Shown here: positions 1 through 7,880 of the stretch, in pieces
Layout: every line of letters starts with the position of its first letter
Position numbering within the stretch: position 1 is the stretch's first letter
From: an uncultured delta proteobacterium
Lineage (GTDB): Bacteria > Desulfobacterota > WTBG01 > CAIYCZ01 > CAIRTM01
Length of the DNA: 42,777 nt
Direction: 5' to 3'
Assembly (NCBI GenBank): GCA_903881505.1
Contig: CAIRTM010000046.1
Location: 1-42,777 of the forward strand
Translations under genes and position numbers: made by a program
The notes under the pieces: model-generated
Told to the model about the DNA's origin: nothing
What the model saw: the letters and a program-made list of their open reading frames with translations, nothing else
Databases searched by the model: none

Positions 1-43
1 CGATTGACAACCAGGCGTAGCGGGTGAGAGCGGAACGGCTCAT
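1..43 (-). CDS. Probable cation diffusion facilitator transporter, N-terminal codons only
   Basis: An ATG at 41-43 on the minus strand opens a frame reading MSRSALTRYAWLSI up to the window edge. From memory, a start of the form LTR-aromatic-AWLSI is common in CDF-family (CzcD/FieF-like) efflux transporters, just before the first membrane helix. An AAGGA lies about 11 bases upstream of the ATG. Only 14 codons are visible, so the family call is tentative. A metal exporter would fit the heavy-metal-type two-component system about 3.4 kb away. Confidence 0.4.
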   Translation of the reverse strand, partial: MSRSALTRYAWLSI

Positions 44-124
44 GGATGCATGTATCCTTTTATACTGACCGGTGCCGGAAGATGTACCACAGGCGCTGAT
101 AAAAAAATATCCTAAAAATCATCT

Positions 125-139
125 GGGTGCAGGTCACCC
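125..139. repeat. Small hairpin just past the transposase relic
   Basis: GGGTG (125-129) and CACCC (135-139) form a 5-bp stem with a 5-base loop, ten bases beyond the stop codon of the IS200-like relic. IS200/IS605 elements carry subterminal hairpins recognised by TnpA. The position suits a decayed right-end hairpin, but five base pairs can easily occur by chance. Confidence 0.25.
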
Positions 140-148
140 TAGGTGTCT

Positions 149-382
149 TTAATCAAATAATTTGATTTGGTCAAGCCTTTGATTATCGCTCTCTTGGTGC
201 CGTATGTATTTCCTAACCTGATCATCATCTCTTCTGCGCGTGGTCACAAAGCACTCGCGCGGCCAGAAATTCTCGCCTGTAAAATTTTTTCCGCTGCCTT
301 TTTCGGGCAGATACTGTATTTCTGTTTTCATGACACCGTATTGCAGCCTTAGCCGTAACTGTTCCAAAGAACACCGCTCCAT
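149..382 (-). pseudogene. IS200/IS605-family TnpA relic (C-terminal part)
   Basis: This 77-codon frame resembles the C-terminal third of an IS200-type single-strand transposase. It has an NFTGENFW segment (residues 33-40), a degenerate copy of the usual FWxRGYFVST stretch, then VRKYIRHQE and an LDQIKLFD terminus. Tyr59, in VRKYI, aligns with the family's catalytic tyrosine. The HUH metal-binding motif and everything N-terminal to it are missing, so no active transposase can be made. Recognisable similarity covers roughly 149-305; codons 1-26 look unrelated. A GGGTG/CACCC hairpin follows the stop and could be the remains of the right-end hairpin of the element. The assignment rests on remembered family motifs. 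Confidence 0.6.
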
Positions 383-389
383 CTACTCA

Positions 390-587
390 TCATCTGAACA
401 TGCCCTTTATATTCTTCCAATAGATACGTGCGTGAATCACCATTAAAGCTGAAAAAGCATACCCGACAAATGCATGCAGTCCCTCAAACTCTGCGATACC
501 AGAAATCGCAGCCAGGCCGAATGCTGACAAGAAAGTTATATTATAAATTCTTCTGTTGTTTTCACTCAAACCATTTAAGACCGTCAT
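390..587 (-). CDS. Small two-helix membrane protein (DUF4405-like)
   Basis: A 65-residue protein with two hydrophobic stretches (about residues 18-32 and 40-52). The second holds the pattern LHAFVGYAFSALMVIHARIYWKNI. Spaced histidines followed by an aromatic and Trp recall DUF4405-like small cytochrome-b-fold membrane proteins, in which His can bind heme. The start is strongly supported: GGAGGAAAT lies directly before ATG. It follows the methyltransferase gene on the same strand after 66 bases and may be cotranscribed with it. It is shorter than usual for the family and could be a truncated copy. Function unknown. Confidence 0.55.
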   Translation of the reverse strand: MTVLNGLSENNRRIYNITFLSAFGLAAISGIAEFEGLHAFVGYAFSALMVIHARIYWKNIKGMFR

Positions 588-653
588 ATTTCCTCCATCA
601 AAGTTATCCAGATTTTTTCACATAGAAAAAATACGCCCGCTGTGCACAGACGC

Positions 654-1268
654 TCAGGGCATATTAAAAAAACAAGGCCACCATGACGCACTGCGAAGAT
701 GCATCAGGAGTTCAGCGCCGAAGGGCAACAGTCCGGCCAGCCAGAGCCGCCGGGCTTCCAGCCTCATTGCCTTCAGGTTGACCACCACGGAATCGGACGA
801 CGCATAGTTTCGCGCGATTGGGATAATTCTGGGCGTCCTGAGTATATAATCGCAAAAGCGGTCCTTAAAAATTTTCATCAACACTTTTTCTTCGGCCGGG
901 ATAATCCTTTTAAGATAAACAACAGCAACCACCATGACCACTCCCAGAAGCAGCAGACTTTTTAAAAAAAATGCCGTGGCAAGGCCAAAGCATAAGCTGC
1001 CCAGATAAAGAGGATTGCGGCATATCGAGTACGGCCCCTGATCCTGCAATTGTTTATCTTTGCGACTGCCGATATACATCGTTGCCCAAATTCGCGATGT
1101 CAGGTACAGCATAAAACAGAGCCATCCCAGCAGTGTCATGAAAACATCAAGCGACGTATCTTCGCCAAGCCTTGGTTTGCTGAATACAGCCCCTGTAACT
1201 GCCGGGACAAAAAACAGCACGCCCATCCAGCCGCGATACCTAAACCAGAACGATTCCTTGACCTTCAT
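654..1268 (-). CDS. ICMT/PEMT-like membrane methyltransferase family protein
   Basis: A 204-residue integral membrane protein with hydrophobic segments near residues 10-30, 38-60 and 92-118. The region around residues 75-90 carries the GPYSICRNPLYLGS signature. This is the (G)PY-x-x-xRNPxY-x-G motif of isoprenylcysteine carboxyl methyltransferase-like and phospholipid methyltransferase-like bacterial proteins, which use S-adenosylmethionine. A PAEEKVLMKIFKDRFCDY segment matches the E-E/F-Y end of the same fold. Residues after about 150 form an unusual tail with a further hydrophobic stretch. I chose the ATG at 1268 because GGAGAG precedes it by 7 bases; a GTG 15 bases upstream lacks such a site. 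The substrate cannot be told from sequence. Confidence 0.75.
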   Translation of the reverse strand: MKVKESFWFRYRGWMGVLFFVPAVTGAVFSKPRLGEDTSLDVFMTLLGWLCFMLYLTSRIWATMYIGSRKDKQLQDQGPYSICRNPLYLGSLCFGLATAFFLKSLLLLGVVMVVAVVYLKRIIPAEEKVLMKIFKDRFCDYILRTPRIIPIARNYASSDSVVVNLKAMRLEARRLWLAGLLPFGAELLMHLRSASWWPCFFNMP

Positions 1269-1536
1269 GGAAATACTCTCCACTCTTGCTCTGCTATTAA
1301 TGCCTCACAGTGATTGATGAATATATTCTCTTTTTACCATCGCCACATAGGGCAGCATTTTCCTTCCCGCTGTCCCAAGTGCTGCACGCGCTATTGAACC
1401 GATGCATAGCTGAATGCTTTCTTAATATAAACAGTTTTTAAAAAAACAAGGGGAGGAGCCGTAATCATGGCATCTGCAAAGAGGGGAGTGTGATGCATGT
1501 TCCATGATTCCGGCCGGAGAGGTAGTACTATGAAAT

Positions 1537-3369
1537 TTAGCGTTGCTTTTCATGGGTGTGTTTTCTCAGGCGCATACCGGAATGCTTGCTTTTTTTTGCT
1601 TTGGGCGAAACCGGCAACAGGTAGCGGCATTTCAGCAGCGTCTTTTGCCAAAAGCCCACAGTAGCGCTGCGGCGCTGCGCAATCATCTGATCGATGTGCT
1701 GCGCGATATCAAAATAGACCCTGCGGCTGTAACTGCAGATAGTATGGGTATGGTCGTTTGCAGATTGAGCAAACTGCCGCACATCGCAGAGAGCAGCATG
1801 GGGCATGCGTGCCAGCACTTCATCAAGGGCCTTGTTCATGTCGCGGTGACGAAGCCATCTATCGTGCTCGGCCGGCTGGTCGCACGCTACCTCCGAACCG
1901 TTAAGAATAATGAGCAATCGGTCGCTGTCGATCTGATCGCAAAGCCAAACCATATTCTGCTTAAAAGTCTCCGCGTCCAGAGGGCCCGTAAAGACAAAGT
2001 TGTCACGGAACCATTCCCAAAAATCATTGGGAATGCTCTGTTTTTGGCTCAGACTGGCAGGATATTGCCCTGTACTCTGATTCGTGAGGTCCTCAGTGTA
2101 GTCGCCAAAAGCAATGCTAAAGTCGGAATTGCGATAACGGTAAAGACCTTGTGTATAATTGTCGAGTACGCTGTAAATATACACGTCGTGGCTGTTCGTG
2201 AAAAAATTTGTTCTGAAAGCCGACCGGTCAAAGAAATACAGCCTGTCGATGATCGGCCCGTAGTTGGTCAGCGTATGAAGATTGCACCGTTTCAGAATTT
2301 CCGTGTGAGAAGCATTCATCCGGTAGCCGGCGCCAGAGAGATCGCTCAACTCGAAGTCAAAGTGCGGACTCATCAGCAAATAATTTTGAACCTGCAGAAG
2401 ATCGCAGCTGACTCTGGACATGACACGCAGGGGCTTGCGTCGGATTTTAGCCTCCCTGTTCACGGAGGCAACTTCCGTGGCTTTTTCCGTAATCCAACTG
2501 CAGGGTCGGTCTGGCGAAAGCTGAACGGCAACCGGGCCCACAATATTGATATTTGGCAACCCGAGTTTTTTGTACACCCAGTTTTCTACTCCCATGTTCA
2601 TGATTCTGCGGGAAAACAGGAAGTGCTCGAGCATGCCGTTTTTCAGGGCGTAAAAGCCGCTGACACCGTAGTCGTCATACGTGTCCTGCACCCGAATAAA
2701 GCCAGTTTCAGTGTCGGGTTCGCGCACCACACCTTCAAGTTCCCGAAGTGTCAGCCAACGCTTAGTATAGTTGAGATGGTTGGTGCGGTTAATGAGGTCA
2801 AGAATCCTGTCGAGTTCAGCCGCGCAGTCATGATGTAAACGGACAGTAATGCCGCAGCTTCGCAGGAACTGCTCGTTGCCGCACTGCGCGCGTGCATGGC
2901 CGGCATGCTTCTGCTCAAGCAGTTTATAGTACCCGAGCCGCGACAGGTTTTGGTCGGTCATGCCGACGCACACGTCAAGGCTGAGAAGACCGGAAAGTAT
3001 TTCAGGCGACGATGTCTGTATACCCGGGCTGTAAAACTGCGCCTCGCTGAGGTTTAGCTGATGTTCGTCGATAAAAAGCACATTTTGTGGCTGTAGATGC
3101 ATATCAGCGATCAGATCCGCCACCAAAGTGCCCTTGGGCTGATACGCTATTTTCGGGAACACAAACCAGTCCCAGATGCCATGTTGTATCAGTTTCCGCT
3201 TCACGTCATCAAAGTTGTTTTTTGAGCAGATGGCACTCATGATGCCACGCCGGGCCAGCTCTATAACTGCATCGTGGTTGTGCTGTACGTAGTGTATCGC
3301 GCCTTCCGAGAGCGTCCCTTTCCAGAAGGTGTCATCAAGGTCCCAAATGACAAGCTTTACGGGTTGCAT
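1537..3369 (-). CDS. FkbH-type HAD-IIIC protein with long C-terminal extension
   Basis: This 610-residue protein begins with a HAD-IIIC phosphatase-like domain: DLDDT at residues 10-14 (nucleophile Asp10, acid/base Asp12), then WKGTLSEG, as in FkbH proteins. FkbH-like enzymes load or dephosphorylate a glyceryl unit on carrier proteins in polyketide pathways, or act in surface-glycan assembly. Residues about 170-290 match the GNAT-like second domain typical of FkbH (ILDLINRTNHLNYT, then YGVSGFYAL). Residues about 330-590 form an extension that may be an SGNH-like esterase fold; this is a weak inference. No carrier protein, ketosynthase or glycosyltransferase gene is adjacent, so it is an orphan here. 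The start has only a weak ribosome binding site (AGG), but the DLDDT spacing supports it. Confidence 0.8.
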   Translation of the reverse strand: MQPVKLVIWDLDDTFWKGTLSEGAIHYVQHNHDAVIELARRGIMSAICSKNNFDDVKRKLIQHGIWDWFVFPKIAYQPKGTLVADLIADMHLQPQNVLFIDEHQLNLSEAQFYSPGIQTSSPEILSGLLSLDVCVGMTDQNLSRLGYYKLLEQKHAGHARAQCGNEQFLRSCGITVRLHHDCAAELDRILDLINRTNHLNYTKRWLTLRELEGVVREPDTETGFIRVQDTYDDYGVSGFYALKNGMLEHFLFSRRIMNMGVENWVYKKLGLPNINIVGPVAVQLSPDRPCSWITEKATEVASVNREAKIRRKPLRVMSRVSCDLLQVQNYLLMSPHFDFELSDLSGAGYRMNASHTEILKRCNLHTLTNYGPIIDRLYFFDRSAFRTNFFTNSHDVYIYSVLDNYTQGLYRYRNSDFSIAFGDYTEDLTNQSTGQYPASLSQKQSIPNDFWEWFRDNFVFTGPLDAETFKQNMVWLCDQIDSDRLLIILNGSEVACDQPAEHDRWLRHRDMNKALDEVLARMPHAALCDVRQFAQSANDHTHTICSYSRRVYFDIAQHIDQMIAQRRSATVGFWQKTLLKCRYLLPVSPKAKKSKHSGMRLRKHTHEKQR

Positions 3370-3481
3370 TCGCAGGCCTGTTCTTGATCGAGATAATCGG
3401 TATTTGTACTGCCTTGCAGTATAACGGCGAATAATTACGGGACTATCACAGGAGTATTAAAAAATACTAATTTCGGATGGT

Positions 3482-4906
3482 TTATGCGATATGCGGAAAC
3501 AGGAGGGTAACGGTTGTGCCGCGGCCCGGAGCGCTGTGTATGTCTACCGTACCGGCGTGCAGATCCATAATTGATTTGACAATGGCAAGCCCAAGTCCCG
3601 ATCCTGTCGCATCCAGGGTGCGCGCTGACTCGGCCCGAAAAAAACGATTGAAAATATTGTGGATGTCATCAGGATGAATGCCGATGCCCGTATCGGAAAC
3701 GGCAATAATGGCATTCTTGTGGGCGTCCTGAACAATGCTAATCTCGACTGATCCACCATCGGTGGTGTAGCGCAGGGCATTGGACAGCACATTGCTGAGT
3801 GCCCGTCGCAACAACAGCTGATCGGCTGTAACTGCTGCGTTTCCCTCGATGGCAAGCGTGATATTGTTTTCATGAAACAGCTCAATAAAATAATCGGCAA
3901 CGGTATGCGTTTCCGCTGCGGCATCAAGCTTTGCGCGTTCGACCTTAATGTCAGTACTTTCGGCTTTGGCAAGAAACAACAGGCTTTCTATCATATGCCC
4001 CAACCGCGAAAACTCTTCGAGGCTCGATTCGATATTCTGCTGATACTGCAGTGGTGTTCTGGGTTTTGCAAGCATCACCTCGGCTTCACCGATCAGGTTG
4101 TTGATGGGGGTGCGCAACTCATGGGCAAGATCAGCCGAATAATGAGACAGCCGCACAAAGGACTCCTGCAGCCGATCAAGCATGCCGTCAAAGGCTGTCG
4201 CCAGGCTGGTCAATTCCCGGGGCCACTGATCAGGGTTTACCCTCGCATTGAGCTGGGTCGCTTTGATCCTCTGAATTACCGCGGTGATGCGCGCCAGAGG
4301 GCGCATGGCCCTGCGCGCCAGCACCATACCGGCAACTGCTGAAATGAGAATGCCGACCAGAAGAACTCCCTCGGCCATAAAACGATAACGGCGCACAATG
4401 CCGGCTTCACGGGACACGTCAAGCGCTGCCTGGATGACATAACGGCTGTCGGAGCCCGCCAATGTTGACAGCAGCAGGTAGGCTCGGTCTTTGGATAGCT
4501 TTTTTTTAGTAATCTCAGGCGTTGACCCTGGGTCTGCGGCAATGCCTTCAAAAAGTGCCTGCGGGGGACTCTCTCCTGTAGTGCTTGTCTGAGCATATGT
4601 CCCGCCATTCGCTTCAAGCACAACAATATGATATCTTAAAAACTGAAGATCGGAGCCTTTGTGAATTTCATTTGCCACCATTCCACGGTCGACCATATCA
4701 CGGTTAAGAAGCGCTTGGATGCGCATAACTTTTTCCCGAAGAAAAAGCATATCCTCTTCCTCAAGGCTTTTGAGCAGCGAATAATACAGTGCGCTGATGG
4801 TCACGGCGAGAATGGAAAATGTGATAAGGGTATATGTTACTGTCAGGCGGTTCGTGATAGAAATGGTCGGCCGGGATGACTTATTCCTCGCGCTGTTCCA
4901 GAACAT
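3482..4906 (-). CDS. Heavy-metal-type sensor histidine kinase (CusS/CopS-like)
   Basis: This is a 474-residue membrane sensor kinase. It has TM1 (about 22-45), a periplasmic sensor region (about 46-177), TM2 (about 178-198), HAMP (about 199-252), a HisKA H-box with phospho-accepting His262 (DLAHELRTPINN), an N-box (SNALRYT), and the ATP-lid glycine motifs DTGIGI and GSGLGLAIVKS. The layout and H-box context match the CusS/IrlS heavy-metal sensor group. I chose the ATG at 4906 because GGAG lies 6 bases upstream; it overlaps the end of the response regulator gene by 26 bases, so translation is probably coupled. Longer in-frame starts reach 4996 but run deep into the regulator. The signal is unknown; the periplasmic loop has no Cys or His cluster that would reveal a metal. 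Confidence 0.88.
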   Translation of the reverse strand: MFWNSARNKSSRPTISITNRLTVTYTLITFSILAVTISALYYSLLKSLEEEDMLFLREKVMRIQALLNRDMVDRGMVANEIHKGSDLQFLRYHIVVLEANGGTYAQTSTTGESPPQALFEGIAADPGSTPEITKKKLSKDRAYLLLSTLAGSDSRYVIQAALDVSREAGIVRRYRFMAEGVLLVGILISAVAGMVLARRAMRPLARITAVIQRIKATQLNARVNPDQWPRELTSLATAFDGMLDRLQESFVRLSHYSADLAHELRTPINNLIGEAEVMLAKPRTPLQYQQNIESSLEEFSRLGHMIESLLFLAKAESTDIKVERAKLDAAAETHTVADYFIELFHENNITLAIEGNAAVTADQLLLRRALSNVLSNALRYTTDGGSVEISIVQDAHKNAIIAVSDTGIGIHPDDIHNIFNRFFRAESARTLDATGSGLGLAIVKSIMDLHAGTVDIHSAPGRGTTVTLLFPHIA

Positions 4907-5558
4907 AGCCGACTCCGCGAATGGTGTGAATGAGCTTAACAGAGTACGGATCATCTGTTTTAGCCCTGATACGGCGTATGACAACATCAACGACATGAGG
5001 GCTGCTGTCGAAGTTTATGTCCCATATGTGCTCGGCGATCATCGTGCGAGAAAGCACCTGACCCGCACGCTGTGCAAGCAGGCTCAGGAGCGAAAATTCC
5101 TTTTTCGTGAGCTCGACAATATGGCCCGCGCGCGTAACACGGTGGGAGAGCAGGTCGACTTCAAGGTCGGCAATGATGATCCGGTCCTGCTGCTGCATAG
5201 GGCCGCGCCTTCTGATGACATGAATGCGGGCCAACAGTTCGGAGAACGCAAACGGCTTTATTAAATAGTCGTCGGCCCCGAGATGCAGTCCCTTGACCCT
5301 GTCGTCCACCCGGTCGCGTGCCGTGAGAAAAATGACAGGGGTCTGCTTTTTCCCTTTTCTGAACTCCGAAAGAAGGGCCCAGCCGTCCATGCCCGGCAGC
5401 ATGACATCAAGAATCACCAGATCATAATCGATACCCAGAGCCATACTGAGCCCATCGCAGCCGTTGTGCATAACATCCACGGCAAAGCCGTTTTCCGTCA
5501 GGCCTCGCTTCAGGAACTGTGCTGTTTTGATTTCGTCTTCAATGACAAGAATACGCAT
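4881..5558 (-). CDS. OmpR/PhoB-family response regulator (CusR/CopR-like)
   Basis: A 225-residue transcription regulator with a receiver domain (residues 1-115) and a winged-helix DNA-binding domain (about 125-222). The acidic pocket is seen as EDE at 7-9, and the phosphorylation site is Asp51 in VILDVMLPGMDGW. The switch Thr is in FLTARD and the conserved Lys in LIKPFAF. The C-terminal LTKKEFSLL and VVDVVIRRIRAK stretches are typical of the CusR/CopR subgroup. It is the first gene of the pair with the kinase and is divergent from the membrane/flavodoxin/zinc-ribbon operon, which is a natural candidate target. The ATG at 5558 has only a weak ribosome binding site. Confidence 0.92.
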   Translation of the reverse strand: MRILVIEDEIKTAQFLKRGLTENGFAVDVMHNGCDGLSMALGIDYDLVILDVMLPGMDGWALLSEFRKGKKQTPVIFLTARDRVDDRVKGLHLGADDYLIKPFAFSELLARIHVIRRRGPMQQQDRIIIADLEVDLLSHRVTRAGHIVELTKKEFSLLSLLAQRAGQVLSRTMIAEHIWDINFDSSPHVVDVVIRRIRAKTDDPYSVKLIHTIRGVGYVLEQREE

Positions 5559-5943
5559 AGCAAAAATTCACCGGATCGTGCTCTCAACACGTCTATTGGT
5601 TTGCCAGCCCCGGCACGTTTAATCGCGAGGGCAATCAGGGCGCGAACGGTACGCTTCATCTGAATATATCAGTTGAACATCTCATTTTCATTACAAAACT
5701 CTTGAAAAATTTAAAAACAGGCATATAGGCACGCATTCTCCCAAAAGTCTGCGCAACCACGCCACCACGTTCCGATCGACAGATTCTTTAAATTTTTTAA
5801 TGTTTGTGAAACACAACTGTAACCTGCAGGAAGTAGTATACCATACAATGCATTACACGCGGCCATTGCAAGGCAATCTCATGGCCGTGACGGAGGCCAC
5901 AGGCAATAAACGGTGCAACGGAACTTGTAACAGGAGAATCTCC
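5559..5943. other. Divergent intergenic region between two-component system and membrane/flavodoxin operon
   Basis: This stretch of about 385 bases has no convincing gene; the frame that continues from 5800 into the next gene lacks a ribosome binding site until 5944. It is AT-rich in the middle (about 5680-5810) and must hold the promoters for both flanking transcription units. A short inverted repeat TTGTG-AAA-CACAA lies near 5804-5816. No clear regulator box with two matching half-sites could be identified by eye. Confidence 0.5.
5702..5729 (+). promoter_or_regulatory. Possible sigma-70 promoter for the 5944-8168 operon
   Basis: TTGAAA (5702-5707) and TATAGG (5724-5729) are separated by 16 bases on the plus strand in the intergenic region before the membrane protein gene. 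The resulting leader would be a little over 200 bases. The match is moderate, and AT-rich DNA gives such hits by chance. Confidence 0.3.
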
Positions 5944-6687
5944 ATGAAAAGAACCATTTTCATCGGCCTTTCAGGCATTCTTTATTTTGCCGTTTCGCTG
6001 GCGCTGTTCATGCCGTTTCGCATGAAGCCCATCGAAAACTACAATCTCTTTGCGCTGCCGCTGTTTGCCGCCGCTTTTCTGTTTCTTTTGTACAAAGCCT
6101 GCACGGTTAAAAAGGACACACGGGGGTATTTGTACGGCTATTTCGCAGGTATACTCATGTGGCAGCTTCTCGGCGAAACAGCCTCACTGAAAGTACCGGC
6201 CGGCGCGATCCTGCAGTTCAGCGATATGAACATCAAGCTGCTTGGCGGGTATTTCTATGCCTTGGCGGGCTGGACGCTTTTATATATGCTCTGGAAGCTC
6301 AAGATGCTCAACAGCCGCGCGGCCTATGCTTTTGTGATTTTTCTTGGGATATGGTCGTTTGAGCTCTACATGGACAACTATTCCTCCCGCCTGCCGCTGT
6401 ATATGATGGGCATGGTTGCCAATGCCATCATGGTCGTTTCTCTCGTCGCAACCATCGTGGTTCTGGTCATGGCAAAGCGCACAACAAGCATTGAGCGCAA
6501 AACAGTACTTGGTGGCGTTTTTTATATTATCCTTAATATCCTGCTGTCGGCCTCCGGCCCGTGGAAGCTGCCCCAAAGCTTTTATCTCAAATATGAAATT
6601 CCGGCGCTTCAGCAGGAGCTTATAGATACCCAGCGTGAGCTCGACCATATCAGGCAGCTGCAAATGCAGATGATTTATTTGAAATAA
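5944..6687 (+). CDS. Polytopic membrane protein of unknown function
   Basis: A 247-residue protein, almost entirely hydrophobic, with about seven predicted membrane helices (starting near residues 4, 32, 62, 94, 122, 148 and 178). A short amphipathic, Gln/Glu/Leu-rich tail (about residues 218-245) looks like a small coiled coil in the cytoplasm or periplasm. The ATG at 5944 is preceded by GGAG with 6-base spacing, which excludes the upstream in-frame codons. It is the first gene of a three-gene operon, 36 bases before the exported flavodoxin-fold protein and divergent from the two-component system. I do not recognise a family. There are no clustered cysteines and no regularly spaced histidines that would suggest heme binding. 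Confidence 0.75.
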   Translation: MKRTIFIGLSGILYFAVSLALFMPFRMKPIENYNLFALPLFAAAFLFLLYKACTVKKDTRGYLYGYFAGILMWQLLGETASLKVPAGAILQFSDMNIKLLGGYFYALAGWTLLYMLWKLKMLNSRAAYAFVIFLGIWSFELYMDNYSSRLPLYMMGMVANAIMVVSLVATIVVLVMAKRTTSIERKTVLGGVFYIILNILLSASGPWKLPQSFYLKYEIPALQQELIDTQRELDHIRQLQMQMIYLK

Positions 6688-6723
6688 CCCCTTTTTTCTT
6701 ACACATAGCGAAAGGATCCATCC

Positions 6724-7857
6724 ATGAAACAATCCGTAAAAATGCTGCTGGTGCTCATTGCTGTTGCCGGTCTCTGGCTGCGGCCTGCAGTTTGTCAGGC
6801 CGAAACAAAAAAAGGCTTGCTGATATATGATTCCAACTACAGCTCGACCGCAGAGGTTGCCTACTGGCTCAAGGCCATCATAGGCAACGAGCAACCGTTG
6901 GACGTTAAAAAAATCGATCAGGTCATTACCGTAAAACCGTATGATTATGTGATATTCGGCAGCTATTCAAAATGGGAGAAACCTTCGCCGCGGATTTACA
7001 AATTTATAGAATTCTGGAAGGACGAACTGGCAAAAAAACAAGTGTGCTACTTTCTGACAGGCGGAGACTGGGATGAAACCATGGTGCTCAAGGCCCCTGG
7101 CTCGCCGGTTAAAATTATCGCTGGCAGAAACTATCTGTTTGATCTGCAGGAGAAATATCCTGACATCAAGCCGGTGATCCTGGGCGGCTTCGGCGGCAGG
7201 CAGGTGCTGCCGACATTGCAGGGAACAGACGGGTTCATGATCTGGCTGCTTGAAAAACTATCTCGCGAAGGCGCACACTGGGTAGGCCTTGATATATGGG
7301 AATCGCTTGTTCCCGAGCGCGTTGAAGTATTCGGCAATGAAGTGCGCACGCAAATTTTAGGGCTCCCCCCGCTTGCGGATGTACAAAAATACCGCGGATT
7401 CTGGGATTCGCTCCAACCAGCCTCGCTGACGGATCCCACAAAAATAAAAACAACGACGCTTGTCACGGAAGACGGCGGCAAGACATGGGTTGCCAAAAGC
7501 AAGCGCCCCTACACAGTCAAGCAGAATTCCCCCAAAATCTATTACTCCCGCTCGCGCATCAAGGCCGACCTGCCCGCTGCCGTGAAGCTGCTGGAACAGT
7601 GGTCCGCAAAAGAAGGCTATGCGCTGGAGGAAAAGAAAAAAGCGTCCTATATGGTGTACTATAATGCCGTCAAAAATATCAACGGCAAGGACATGATCAT
7701 CTACATCGTTGCAGCTACCATGCCAGATGATCCGGGGAATGTTCATGTTTCCTTCCGGACCTGGGACAAGCCCGACGTGCGAAAGCCAATGGAAGATGCC
7801 ATTGACAAGGGCGAGCAGGTCCTGTGGGCCGATGGAAGACAAGTCACAGGACGATAA
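6724..7857 (+). CDS. Exported flavodoxin-fold protein with C-terminal extension
   Basis: This 377-residue protein starts with a Sec-type signal peptide (residues 1-27, likely cleaved after CQA, no twin arginine). Residues about 30-190 resemble the HemG/flavodoxin_5 group: a first strand and phosphate loop (LLIYDSNYSSTAEVAYWL), then the DYVIFGSYSKW strand-loop and a KKQVCYFLTGGDWDE strand. About 180 further residues follow that I cannot assign. Flavodoxins are normally cytoplasmic FMN proteins, so Sec export is odd: the cofactor would have to be acquired outside, or the fold may be used without FMN. AAGGA seven bases before ATG supports the start. It lies between the membrane protein and the zinc-ribbon gene. 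Whether it binds flavin is not established. Confidence 0.7.
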   Translation: MKQSVKMLLVLIAVAGLWLRPAVCQAETKKGLLIYDSNYSSTAEVAYWLKAIIGNEQPLDVKKIDQVITVKPYDYVIFGSYSKWEKPSPRIYKFIEFWKDELAKKQVCYFLTGGDWDETMVLKAPGSPVKIIAGRNYLFDLQEKYPDIKPVILGGFGGRQVLPTLQGTDGFMIWLLEKLSREGAHWVGLDIWESLVPERVEVFGNEVRTQILGLPPLADVQKYRGFWDSLQPASLTDPTKIKTTTLVTEDGGKTWVAKSKRPYTVKQNSPKIYYSRSRIKADLPAAVKLLEQWSAKEGYALEEKKKASYMVYYNAVKNINGKDMIIYIVAATMPDDPGNVHVSFRTWDKPDVRKPMEDAIDKGEQVLWADGRQVTGR

Positions 7858-7880
7858 ACGTCTATTAAAGGAGACAAGAG

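Noticed and set aside
1467-1493. Eight-codon plus-strand frame (MASAKRGV) with a strong GGGGAGGAG site
   Set aside because: Nothing on the plus strand follows for it to lead, no promoter is evident, and such a short frame is expected by chance.
1543-2838. 431-codon plus-strand frame opposite the FkbH-like gene
   Set aside because: The protein has no recognisable domain, no ribosome binding site, and lies wholly antisense to a gene with clear motifs.
3453-3468. AGTATT/AATACT hairpin between the sensor kinase and FkbH genes
   Set aside because: Six AT pairs give a very weak stem and no T-run in a useful orientation, so it is not called a terminator.
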